Shown: in pieces, positions 7,267-12,893 of the stretch
Position numbering within the stretch: position 1 is the first letter of the stretch
Layout of the letters: each line of letters opens with the position of its first letter
Assembly (NCBI GenBank): GCA_002403075.1
Contig: DHHB01000084.1
Location: 1,193 to 14,085, forward strand
Source: a bacterium UBP1_UBA4783
GTDB taxonomy: Bacteria > Krumholzibacteriota > Krumholzibacteriia > Krumholzibacteriales > Krumholzibacteriaceae
Reading direction: 5' to 3'
DNA length: 12,893 bases
Notes under the pieces: generated by a model
Seen by the model: only the letters and a program-made list of their open reading frames with translations
Databases searched by the model: none
Told to the model about the DNA's origin: nothing
Translations under genes and position numbers: made by a program

Positions 7267-7776
7267 ATGGAAGCGAGTCGATCGAAACGAAACGGCGCCA
7301 CGGAAGCGAAGGTCTCGGAGATCGTCGCGAGGTACGGGCACGACAAGAGCTTCGTCATCCCCATCATGCAGGACATCCAGCGCGAGTTCAACTACCTGCC
7401 GCGGGAGGCGCTCGACGCCCTCTCCGCGAGCCTCGGCGTGCCGCAGAGCCTCGTGTACCATCTCGCGACCTTCTACCGCGCGTTCAGCCTGACGCCGAAA
7501 GGGAAGTATCGCCTGAGCCTGTGTCTCGGCACGGCGTGCCACGTGCGCGGCGCCCCGCAGATCGCCGACCACATCACGCGCACGCTCGGCATCGAGTCGG
7601 GCGAGACCACGAGCGACGGGGAGTGGAGCTTCGAAACCGTGAACTGTCTCGGCGCCTGCGCGCTCGGACCCATACTCGTCGTGAACGAGGAGTATCACGG
7701 GCAAATCACGATCGCCAAGACGAACAAGGTGCTCGCCGCCCTCGGAAAAAAGGTAGAGACTGATGAAGAAGTGTAA
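7267..7776 (+). CDS. nuoE: NuoE/HydC-like [2Fe-2S] thioredoxin-fold subunit
   Basis: The 169-residue protein matches the 24-kDa subunit of complex I and HydC of bifurcating hydrogenases. An N-terminal helical region (to about residue 80, 'VIPIMQDIQREFNYLPREAL', 'VYHLATFYRAF') precedes the thioredoxin-like domain. [2Fe-2S] ligands are C86 and C91 (C-x4-C) and C127 and C131 (C-x3-C), all present. It normally sits beside the FMN site of NuoF and accepts or parks an electron. GGAAAG lies 8 bases before the ATG. The gene overlaps the next one by 14 bases, a sign of tight coupling with its partner. Lying between porB and porC, with no other nuo or hydrogenase gene present, it is best read as part of an NADH module serving the Por enzyme. 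Confidence 0.93.
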   Translation: MEASRSKRNGATEAKVSEIVARYGHDKSFVIPIMQDIQREFNYLPREALDALSASLGVPQSLVYHLATFYRAFSLTPKGKYRLSLCLGTACHVRGAPQIADHITRTLGIESGETTSDGEWSFETVNCLGACALGPILVVNEEYHGQITIAKTNKVLAALGKKVETDEEV

Positions 7777-9613
7777 ATCGGCCAGCGAGCTCGCCTCTCT
7801 CCGGGAGAAGCTCGCCGCCGCGCGCGATCCCAAGAAACCGACTATCGTCATCTGCGCGGGCACGGGCTGCCTCGCGTACGGCACGCAGAAACTCATCGAC
7901 AACTTCCGCGCCGAGATCGCGAAGCGGAAACTCGAGGGCACAGTCGACGTCCGCACGAGCGGCTGCCACGGCTTCTGCGAGCGCGGCCCCCTCGTCGTGA
8001 TCCAGCCGAAACAGATATTCTACCAGCACGTCAAGACGGAGGACGCGGGCGAGATCATCGAGAAGACCATCCTCGGCGACGCCGTCATCGACCGGCTCGT
8101 GTACCGGGATCCGGCGACGAAGGAGAAGATCCTCCACGAACACGACGTGCCCTTCTACAAGAAACAGATGCGCCTCATCTTCGGCATGAACGGGCAGATC
8201 GATCCGCGGAGCATCGACGACTACATCGCGATCGGCGGCTACGCGGGGCTCGCGAAGGCGCTCGCGATGAAGCCCGAGCACATCGTCGACGAGGTCACGA
8301 AGGCGAAGCTCCGCGGGCGCGGCGGCGGCGGCTTCATGACGGGCTGGAAGTGGGAATCGACCGCGAAGGCCGAGGGCTCGCCCAAGTACGTGATCTGCAA
8401 CGCGGACGAGGGAGATCCGGGCGCCTATATGGACCGAAGCCTTCTCGAGGGCAACCCCCACAGCGTCATCGAGGGGATGGTCATCGGGGCGTTCGCGATC
8501 GGCTCGAGCGACGGGTACATCTACGTCCGCAACGAGTATCCGCTCGCCGTGACGAACGTGACGGCGGCGATCGAAAGCGCCCGCGCGTACGGGCTCCTCG
8601 GGGAGAACATCCTCGGGAGCGGGTTCAGCTTCGACATCAAGATCAATCGCGGCGGGGGCGCCTTCGTCTGCGGCGAATCCTCCGCCCTTTTCGCCTCGAT
8701 CGAGGGGCGCGCCGGCGAGCCGCGTCAGAAATACGTGCACGCCACCGACCGGGGGCTCTACGACAAGCCGACCTGCCTCAACAACGTCGAGACGTGGGCC
8801 AACGTGCCGCCGATCATCGTCAAGGGCGCCGAATGGTACGCCTCGATCGGCACGCCGGGGAGCACGGGGACGAAGATCTTCTCGCTCGTGGGCAAGATCA
8901 ACAACACCGGCCTCGTCGAGGTCCCGATGGGGATCACGCTCCGGGAGATCGTTTTCGGGATCGGCGGCGGCATCCCGAAAGGGCGGAAATTCAAGGCGAT
9001 CCAGACGGGCGGCCCCTCCGGCGGCTGCATCCCCGAGAAGCACCTCGACATGCCGGTCGACTTCGACGAGCTCTCGAAGGTGGGCTCCATGATGGGGTCG
9101 GGCGGCATGATCGTCATGGACGACCGCACCTGCATGGTCGACGTCGCGAAGTATTTCCTCAAGTTCCTCGAGCAGGAATCCTGCGGCAAATGCACGCCGT
9201 GCCGAGAGGGCATCTACCAGATGCGCACGATCCTCGACCGGATCAGCGAAGGCGCGGGCGAGGAGAAGGACATCGAGCTTCTCGAATGGATCGGCACGGG
9301 GGTCATCGACGGCTCCCTCTGCGCCCTCGGCGGAACGGCCCCGTTCCCGGTGCTCAGCACGATCAAGTATTTCCGGGACGAGTACCTCGCGCACATCCGG
9401 GACAAGAAGTGTCCGGCGGGCGTCTGCAAGAAGCTCATCACCTTCACGGTCGCGGCGGACAACTGCACCGGCTGCACGGCCTGCGCCCGCGTCTGCCCGA
9501 CGAAGGCGGCGACGGGGGAAAAGAAAAAGGTCCACACGATCGATCAGGCGACGTGCATCAAGTGCGGGGCCTGTTTCGAGGCCTGCAAATTCGACGCGAT
9601 AACGATTTCGTAG
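7763..9613 (+). CDS. nuoF: NuoF/HydB-like NADH-binding flavoprotein with extra Fe-S domains
   Basis: The 616-residue subunit is longer than plain NuoF (about 440) and matches HydB-type architecture. Residues 25-100 form a thioredoxin-like [2Fe-2S] domain (C31, C36, C68, C72). About 135-400 is the FMN/NADH domain with 'GRGGGGF' (185-191), 'NADEGDPGAYMDR' (213-225) and 'GGAFVCGESSALFASIEG' (298-315). The SLBB-like part includes 'GGPSGGCIP' (416-424). C474, C477, C480 and C520 bind the N3-type [4Fe-4S] cluster. 'CPAGVC' (550-555) is followed by a ferredoxin domain with two C-x2-C-x2-C-x3-C motifs (C568/571/574/578; C598/601/604/608). It should exchange hydride with NAD(H) and pass electrons through the clusters. 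The ATG at 7763 lies inside the end of nuoE, with AGGTAGAG upstream. The same architecture occurs in electron-bifurcating enzymes; whether this one bifurcates is not visible from sequence. Confidence 0.93.
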   Translation: MKKCKSASELASLREKLAAARDPKKPTIVICAGTGCLAYGTQKLIDNFRAEIAKRKLEGTVDVRTSGCHGFCERGPLVVIQPKQIFYQHVKTEDAGEIIEKTILGDAVIDRLVYRDPATKEKILHEHDVPFYKKQMRLIFGMNGQIDPRSIDDYIAIGGYAGLAKALAMKPEHIVDEVTKAKLRGRGGGGFMTGWKWESTAKAEGSPKYVICNADEGDPGAYMDRSLLEGNPHSVIEGMVIGAFAIGSSDGYIYVRNEYPLAVTNVTAAIESARAYGLLGENILGSGFSFDIKINRGGGAFVCGESSALFASIEGRAGEPRQKYVHATDRGLYDKPTCLNNVETWANVPPIIVKGAEWYASIGTPGSTGTKIFSLVGKINNTGLVEVPMGITLREIVFGIGGGIPKGRKFKAIQTGGPSGGCIPEKHLDMPVDFDELSKVGSMMGSGGMIVMDDRTCMVDVAKYFLKFLEQESCGKCTPCREGIYQMRTILDRISEGAGEEKDIELLEWIGTGVIDGSLCALGGTAPFPVLSTIKYFRDEYLAHIRDKKCPAGVCKKLITFTVAADNCTGCTACARVCPTKAATGEKKKVHTIDQATCIKCGACFEACKFDAITIS

Positions 9614-9623
9614 CACGGCGGCG

Positions 9624-9643
9624 GAGCGCCGGGCGCGGCGCTC
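9624..9643 (+). other. Intercistronic hairpin before the NuoG-like gene
   Basis: A 7-bp perfect stem (GAGCGCC at 9624-9630 with GGCGCTC at 9637-9643) encloses a 6-base loop in the 47-base gap after the NuoF-like gene. No T tract follows, so it is not a classical terminator. It may stabilise the upstream mRNA or tune downstream expression. It contains a 16-base sequence repeated exactly at 11041-11056. Confidence 0.45.
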
Positions 9644-9660
9644 GAGATAAAGGAACCGAC

Positions 9661-10386
9661 ATGGCGGATATGGTTACATTGACGATCGACGGGCGGCGGG
9701 TGACCGCGAACGCGGGGACGACGATTCTCGAGGCTGCGCGGGACGCCAACATCGACATCCCGAACCTCTGCAGCAACGAGGAGCTTCATCCCTACGGTTC
9801 CTGCCGGCTCTGCATGGTCGAGATAACGCACAAGAAGCGGCAGCGCCTCGTCGTTTCGTGCATACACGAGGTCGCCGAGGGGCTCGAGGTGAAGACCGCG
9901 ACCGAGCGCGTTCTCAACGTGCGCAGGCTCGTCATGCATCTGCTCCTCTCGCGGAACTCGACGCATCCGCGGCTCCGCGAGATCGCCGCGGGGCTCGGGA
10001 TCGAGAAGAGCATGTTCCCCGTCGATTACAAGGGATGCATTCTCTGCGGGCAGTGCGTGAGGGTCTGCCGCGAGGTCGTCGGCGTCTCCGCGATCGGATT
10101 CAAGAGCCGCGGCGACACGCGCGCCGTCGCGACCCCGTTCGACGAGCCGCCCGGCGATTGCATCGCGTGCGGATCGTGCCATTACGTCTGCCCCGTCGGC
10201 GTCATTCCGATGGAGGAGAAGGACGGCGTGCGCCGCATCTGGAAGACCGATTTCCCGATGGCGAAATGCTCGGTCTGCGGGAAGTACTTCGCCCCGGTGA
10301 AGCAGCTCGAGTACTTCAGGAAGATAGCGAATCTGCCGGAAAACCATTTCGACACGTGCGTCGATTGCCGTTCGACAAAGAAGTAG
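9661..10386 (+). CDS. Short NuoG/HydA-like iron-sulfur protein without catalytic domain
   Basis: The 241-residue protein resembles the N-terminal electron-transfer part of NuoG, HoxU and HydA. Residues 1-80 are a plant-type [2Fe-2S] domain (C37, C48, C51, C67). Residues 120-185 are a dicluster ferredoxin with C126/129/132/136 and C167/170/173/177. The region between (90-118), where complex I has the His-Cys3 ligands of cluster N5, has no cysteine, so that cluster is absent. There is no H-cluster or molybdopterin domain. The tail (203-236) has C203-x2-C206 and C233-x2-C236 around 'YFAPVKQLEYFRKIANLP', which looks like a small Cys4 metal site. The likely role is wiring between the NuoEF-like flavin site and the Por clusters. 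The start at 9661 has AAAGGA 6 bases upstream, and the [2Fe-2S] domain begins right after it. The open frame further upstream is a shadow. Domain calls are strong; partner choice is inferred from position. Confidence 0.88.
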   Translation: MADMVTLTIDGRRVTANAGTTILEAARDANIDIPNLCSNEELHPYGSCRLCMVEITHKKRQRLVVSCIHEVAEGLEVKTATERVLNVRRLVMHLLLSRNSTHPRLREIAAGLGIEKSMFPVDYKGCILCGQCVRVCREVVGVSAIGFKSRGDTRAVATPFDEPPGDCIACGSCHYVCPVGVIPMEEKDGVRRIWKTDFPMAKCSVCGKYFAPVKQLEYFRKIANLPENHFDTCVDCRSTKK

Positions 10387-10393
10387 GACGAAC

Positions 10394-10939
10394 ATGCTGG
10401 AGATCAGATTTCACGGACGAGGAGGCCAGGGAGCGGTGACGAGCGCCGAGCTTCTCGCCGTCGCCGTCATCAACGAAGGCCGGTACGCGCAGAGCTTTCC
10501 GAGCTTCGGGCCGGAGCGCCGAGGCGCGCCGGTGGTCGCCTTTTCGCGCGTCGACGACGCGCCGCTCCGCACCCGCTTCGCGATCGCCGAGCCGGACGTC
10601 GTGATCGTGCTCGATCAGAGCCTGCTGCGGATCGCGAACCCCCGGAAGGGCCTCAAGGCCGGCGGCGTCCTCGTCGTCAACACGGCGAAGAGCCCCGAGG
10701 AGATCAAGAAGCAGTTCGGCTACGCGGACATCCGCGTGGCGACGGTGGACGCGACGAAGATCGCGGTCGAGGAGCTCGGGCGGCCCATCACGAACACCAC
10801 GATGCTCGGCGCGGCCGTCAAGATGACGGGCGTCATCAAGCCCGAATCGATCGAAGAGCCCCTCACGAAGCGATTCGGGCGCATCGCGGCCCGGAACCTG
10901 AAATCCTTCATGCGGGCCTACAACGAGGTGCGGAGCTAG
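10394..10939 (+). CDS. porC: Pyruvate:ferredoxin oxidoreductase gamma subunit
   Basis: This 181-residue protein is the gamma subunit (domain III) of 2-oxoacid:ferredoxin oxidoreductases, which helps bind CoA and holds the complex together. 'FHGRGGQGAVTSAELLA' (6-22) is the family signature, followed by 'SFPSFGPERRGAPVVAFSR' (34-52) and 'NTTMLGA' (134-140). Gamma is normally encoded next to the other Por subunits; here it is the last gene, 7 bases after the NuoG-like gene and about 3.2 kb from porB. The porD/porA/porB set lacks any other gamma in this window, so it should complete that enzyme. This ties the three intervening genes to the Por complex. The ribosome site is weak (GTAGGA, 7 bases upstream), which suggests coupling to translation of the preceding gene. 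A strong terminator follows. Confidence 0.95.
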   Translation: MLEIRFHGRGGQGAVTSAELLAVAVINEGRYAQSFPSFGPERRGAPVVAFSRVDDAPLRTRFAIAEPDVVIVLDQSLLRIANPRKGLKAGGVLVVNTAKSPEEIKKQFGYADIRVATVDATKIAVEELGRPITNTTMLGAAVKMTGVIKPESIEEPLTKRFGRIAARNLKSFMRAYNEVRS

Positions 10940-10967
10940 CCTTCGCCCGCGAAAGAACCGCATACCG

Positions 10968-10995
10968 TCCCGGCCGCCCGGCGGCCGGGATTTTT
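10968..10995 (+). terminator. Rho-independent terminator of the por/nuo operon
   Basis: A 10-bp perfect stem (TCCCGGCCGC at 10968-10977 with GCGGCCGGGA at 10981-10990) with a 3-base loop is followed by TTTTTATTAT. It lies 28 bases after the porC stop and clearly ends the operon. Confidence 0.92.
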
Positions 10996-11020
10996 ATTAT
11001 GCGGCCCCGCCCGGCTGTCG

Positions 11021-11026
11021 TATAAT
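11021..11026 (+). promoter_or_regulatory. Putative -10 element for glmM
   Basis: A perfect TATAAT lies 25 bases after the operon terminator's T-rich tail and 47 bases before the glmM start. No good -35 hexamer is found 16-18 bases upstream (TTATGC at best), and there is no TG extension. The promoter would depend on an activator or be moderate. It is supported mainly by position and by the perfect hexamer in GC-rich DNA. Confidence 0.5.
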
Positions 11027-11037
11027 CGCGGCAGGCG

Positions 11038-11056
11038 GCCGCGCCGGGCGCGGCGC
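11038..11056 (+). repeat. GC-rich hairpin / repeat copy in the glmM leader
   Basis: GCCGCG-CCGGG-CGCGGC (11038-11054) can form a 6-bp hairpin close to the predicted glmM transcription start. The overlapping 16-mer gcgccgggcgcggcgc (11041-11056) is identical to 9626-9641 in the operon's NuoF/NuoG-like gap. Two intergenic copies could be a short dispersed palindromic element or coincidence of base composition. Confidence 0.35.
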
Positions 11057-11073
11057 CGGAACGGAGCGCGCGG

Positions 11074-12420
11074 ATGTCTCGAAGCGAATATCTCATGGCC
11101 GGCGTTTCCGGCGTTCGGGGGATCGTGGGGCCCGGGATGAACCCCGAGATCGCCGTACGCTACGCGGCCGCCTTCGCGTCCGATGTGCGCGGCGAAAGCA
11201 GGGTCGTCGTCGGGCGCGACACCCGTCCCTCGGGGCCGGCGCTCGCGTCCGCCGTTTTCTCGGCTCTTCAGTTCAGGAATTGCGAAGCGGTGGATCTCGG
11301 CATCGCATCGACCCCGACGGTCGAGATCATGGTCGGCGAGCTCGGCGCGGCCGGCGGGATCATCATCACGGCGAGCCACAACGGCATCGAATGGAACGCC
11401 CTCAAGTTTCTCGACGCGCGCGGGGAGTTTCTATCGGCCGCCGATATGGACGATCTCACGGAGCGGGCCCGCGGCGAAGCCGTATTCCCGAGGGGCCGCC
11501 CCGTCGGCGTTCTCACGACGAACGACACGGGGGACGCCGTTCACATTCGCAGAATACTCGAGCTCGAGAGGATCGACCGGGAGCGCATCGCCTCGCGCCG
11601 ATTCCGGGCGGTCGTCGATTGCGTCAACGGCGCGGGGAGCCGCATCATGCCTGCGCTGCTTCGCGGCCTCGGGGTTTCGGTCGTCGAGCTTTTCACCGAC
11701 GTTCGCGCGCCGTTTCCGCACGAACCGGAGCCGCGCCCGGCGAGCCTCGGCGAGCTTTCGCGGACGGTGGCGCGCGAGAAGGCCGACATCGGGTTCGCAT
11801 GCGATCCGGACGCCGACCGCCTCGTGCTCGTCGACGGCTCGGGAACCGTGCTGAGCGAGGAGCTCACGCTCGCCGTGGCAGCCGATTTCATCCTTTCGAA
11901 GGAAAAAGGTCCGCTCGTCGCGAACCTCTCCTCCTCGCGCATCGTCGACGATCTCGGGGCGAAGCACGGCGTTCCCGTCCACCGGTCGAAGGTGGGGGAG
12001 GCGAACGTCGTCGATCTCATGAAAGAGACGCGCGCCGCGATCGGGGGCGAGGGGAACGGAGGGGTCATATATCCGCTTCTTCACTACGGGCGCGACGCCA
12101 TGCTCGGCGCGGCGCTCGCGCTGCAGGCCCTCGCCGAGGAGGGCGTTTCGCTCGCGGAGAAGGTCGCCTCATTCCCGCGCTACTTCATCGTGAAGGAGAA
12201 GTTCGCGTTCGATGGGGATTTCGGGCGGGTCGAAAAAGCGGCGCAAAAACGGTTCGCGGGGGACGTGTGCGCCGCCGATGGTATAAGAATTGATATGCCC
12301 GAGGGGTGGGTGCATCTGCGCCGGTCCAATACGGAGCCCGTCGTTCGGGTCATCGCGGAGGCGCGTTTGGTCGAGGACGCGGAGCGGATCGCGAAAGAGG
12401 CGGGCTCGCTCCTCCTGTAG
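11074..12420 (+). CDS. glmM: Phosphoglucosamine mutase (archaeal-type GlmM / phosphohexomutase)
   Basis: The 448-residue protein belongs to the alpha-D-phosphohexomutase superfamily. It would interconvert glucosamine-6-phosphate and glucosamine-1-phosphate for UDP-GlcNAc synthesis. All four domain signatures are present: 'SGVRGIVG' (12-19); the phosphoserine loop 'TASHNG' with Ser101; the metal loop 'DPDADR' (244-249); the sugar-binding 'GEGNGG' (325-330); and the phosphate-binding 'RRSNTEP' (416-422). The opening with SGVRG resembles the archaeal GlmM branch rather than E. coli GlmM, which has GTDGIRG. Phosphomannomutase/phosphoglucomutase activity cannot be excluded from motifs alone, but glmS begins 74 bases downstream, supporting GlmM. 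The ATG at 11074 has CGGAG about 8 bases upstream; a second in-frame ATG at 11095 is too close to the SGVRG motif. Confidence 0.9.
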   Translation: MSRSEYLMAGVSGVRGIVGPGMNPEIAVRYAAAFASDVRGESRVVVGRDTRPSGPALASAVFSALQFRNCEAVDLGIASTPTVEIMVGELGAAGGIIITASHNGIEWNALKFLDARGEFLSAADMDDLTERARGEAVFPRGRPVGVLTTNDTGDAVHIRRILELERIDRERIASRRFRAVVDCVNGAGSRIMPALLRGLGVSVVELFTDVRAPFPHEPEPRPASLGELSRTVAREKADIGFACDPDADRLVLVDGSGTVLSEELTLAVAADFILSKEKGPLVANLSSSRIVDDLGAKHGVPVHRSKVGEANVVDLMKETRAAIGGEGNGGVIYPLLHYGRDAMLGAALALQALAEEGVSLAEKVASFPRYFIVKEKFAFDGDFGRVEKAAQKRFAGDVCAADGIRIDMPEGWVHLRRSNTEPVVRVIAEARLVEDAERIAKEAGSLLL

Positions 12421-12424
12421 CTGA

Positions 12425-12454
12425 GCGCAACTGATGATAAGGAAAAAGTTGCGC
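12425..12454 (+). other. Inverted repeat between glmM and glmS
   Basis: GCGCAACT (12425-12432) and AGTTGCGC (12447-12454) form a perfect 8-bp inverted repeat with a 14-base AG-rich loop, starting four bases after the glmM stop. No T run follows, so it is not a typical terminator. It could be an mRNA hairpin regulating glmS expression or an operator. It lies 40 bases before the glmS start. Confidence 0.45.
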
Positions 12455-12494
12455 GCTCGTCGTTCACGGCGATCAATCGATCCGAGGTGTCGGT

Positions 12495-12893
12495 ATGTGC
12501 GGAATCATCGGATACATAGGCAAGAGCACGAGCGTCGGCGCCATCCTCATCGAGGGGCTCAAGCGTCTCGAGTATCGCGGATACGATTCCGCCGGGCTCG
12601 CGATCGTGCGAGACGGCGCGCTCGCCTGGGAGAAGACGGCGGGGAAGATCAGCCAGCTCGAGGAGAAGCTCCGGGGCGTCGATATCTCCGGCAGCCTCGG
12701 CATCGCCCACACCCGCTGGGCGACGCACGGCGAGCCGAACCGGACCAACGCGCATCCGCACTTCGACTGCGGCGGCCGGATCGCGCTCATCCACAACGGG
12801 ATCATCGAGAACTACTCGACGCTCAAGAAAACCCTCGCCGCCGAAGGGCACCGGTTCGTCACGGAAACCGATACCGAGACGCTCGTGCACCTC
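12495..12893 (+). CDS. glmS: Glutamine-fructose-6-phosphate aminotransferase, N-terminal part
   Basis: The visible 133 residues are the glutaminase domain of GlmS; the gene continues past the right edge (full length is usually about 600 residues). GlmS makes glucosamine-6-phosphate from fructose-6-phosphate and glutamine. Cys2 directly follows the initiator Met and becomes the N-terminal nucleophile ('CGIIGYIG'). 'LEYRGYDSAG' (25-34), 'HTRWATHG' (72-79), 'NAHPH' (85-89), 'IHNGIIEN' (99-106, with the oxyanion Asn101-Gly102) and 'TDTE' (125-128) are all present. The start at 12495 is fixed by the required Met-Cys, with GAGGTG 6 bases upstream. Its product is the substrate of the preceding GlmM, so the pair forms a short hexosamine pathway unit. 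The two isomerase domains are outside the window. Confidence 0.97.
   Translation, partial: MCGIIGYIGKSTSVGAILIEGLKRLEYRGYDSAGLAIVRDGALAWEKTAGKISQLEEKLRGVDISGSLGIAHTRWATHGEPNRTNAHPHFDCGGRIALIHNGIIENYSTLKKTLAAEGHRFVTETDTETLVHL

Noticed and set aside
8350..9660. Extended start for the NuoG-like protein in a frame open upstream
   Set aside because: The upstream part is a shadow of the NuoF-like gene and crosses the intercistronic gap. The [2Fe-2S] domain begins just after the ATG at 9661, which has a ribosome site.
4798..10939. Bifurcating [FeFe]-hydrogenase (HydABC) operon
   Set aside because: HydB- and HydC-like genes are present, but no protein has the H-cluster cysteine motifs. The NuoG/HydA-like protein stops after its ferredoxin domains, and the catalytic genes present are Por.
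12421..12494. glmS ribozyme upstream of glmS
   Set aside because: The gap is only 74 bases and has a loose resemblance (AGCGC...AACT...AGTTG) to the ribozyme core, but it lacks the full conserved core and the downstream helices. The known ribozyme is much longer.

Overview
This is a GC-rich bacterial window (by eye about 60-65% G+C). It comes from an organism that handles acetyl-CoA with ferredoxin-type chemistry. The oxygen-sensitive 2-oxoacid:ferredoxin oxidoreductase, the HydBC/NuoEF-like NADH module and the many [4Fe-4S] ferredoxin domains point to an anaerobe or facultative anaerobe. The archaeal-type GlmM and the periplasmic propeller sensor would fit an uncultivated high-GC lineage, but the phylum cannot be assigned from this sequence alone.

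Layout. (1) Minus strand, 1-2408: a citrate-lyase-alpha-like CoA-transferase gene (804-2408), followed 31 bp later by a propeller-repeat sensor gene (1-772) that runs off the left edge. (2) A divergent promoter region (2409-2692) has a good sigma70-type promoter on each strand. Each carries a similar TTCCGG-centred site in its -35/-10 spacer. (3) Plus strand: acetyl-CoA synthetase acs (2693-4651), closed by a strong hairpin (4664-4693). (4) A new promoter (4698-4726) and a G-rich leader precede a seven-gene unit (4798-10939): porD, porA, porB, a NuoE/HydC-like gene, a NuoF/HydB-like gene, a short NuoG/HydA-like iron-sulfur protein and porC. A textbook terminator ends it (10968-10995). (5) Amino-sugar genes follow: an archaeal-type glmM (11074-12420) and the start of glmS (12495-right edge).

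How the genes may work together. Acs makes acetyl-CoA from acetate, the CitF-like protein may move CoA between acids, and PorABCD interconverts acetyl-CoA + CO2 and pyruvate. The most interesting feature is that three subunits resembling the NADH-oxidizing diaphorase arm of bifurcating [FeFe]-hydrogenases lie inside the por operon, between porB and porC, with no hydrogenase H-cluster domain. The inference is a dedicated NAD(H)-coupled, possibly electron-bifurcating or -confurcating, pyruvate oxidoreductase complex of seven subunits. GlmM and GlmS supply glucosamine-phosphate for the cell envelope and appear to be a separate housekeeping unit.

No tRNA, rRNA, CRISPR array, insertion sequence or attachment site was seen. 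Protein identities rest on motif recognition, without database searches.
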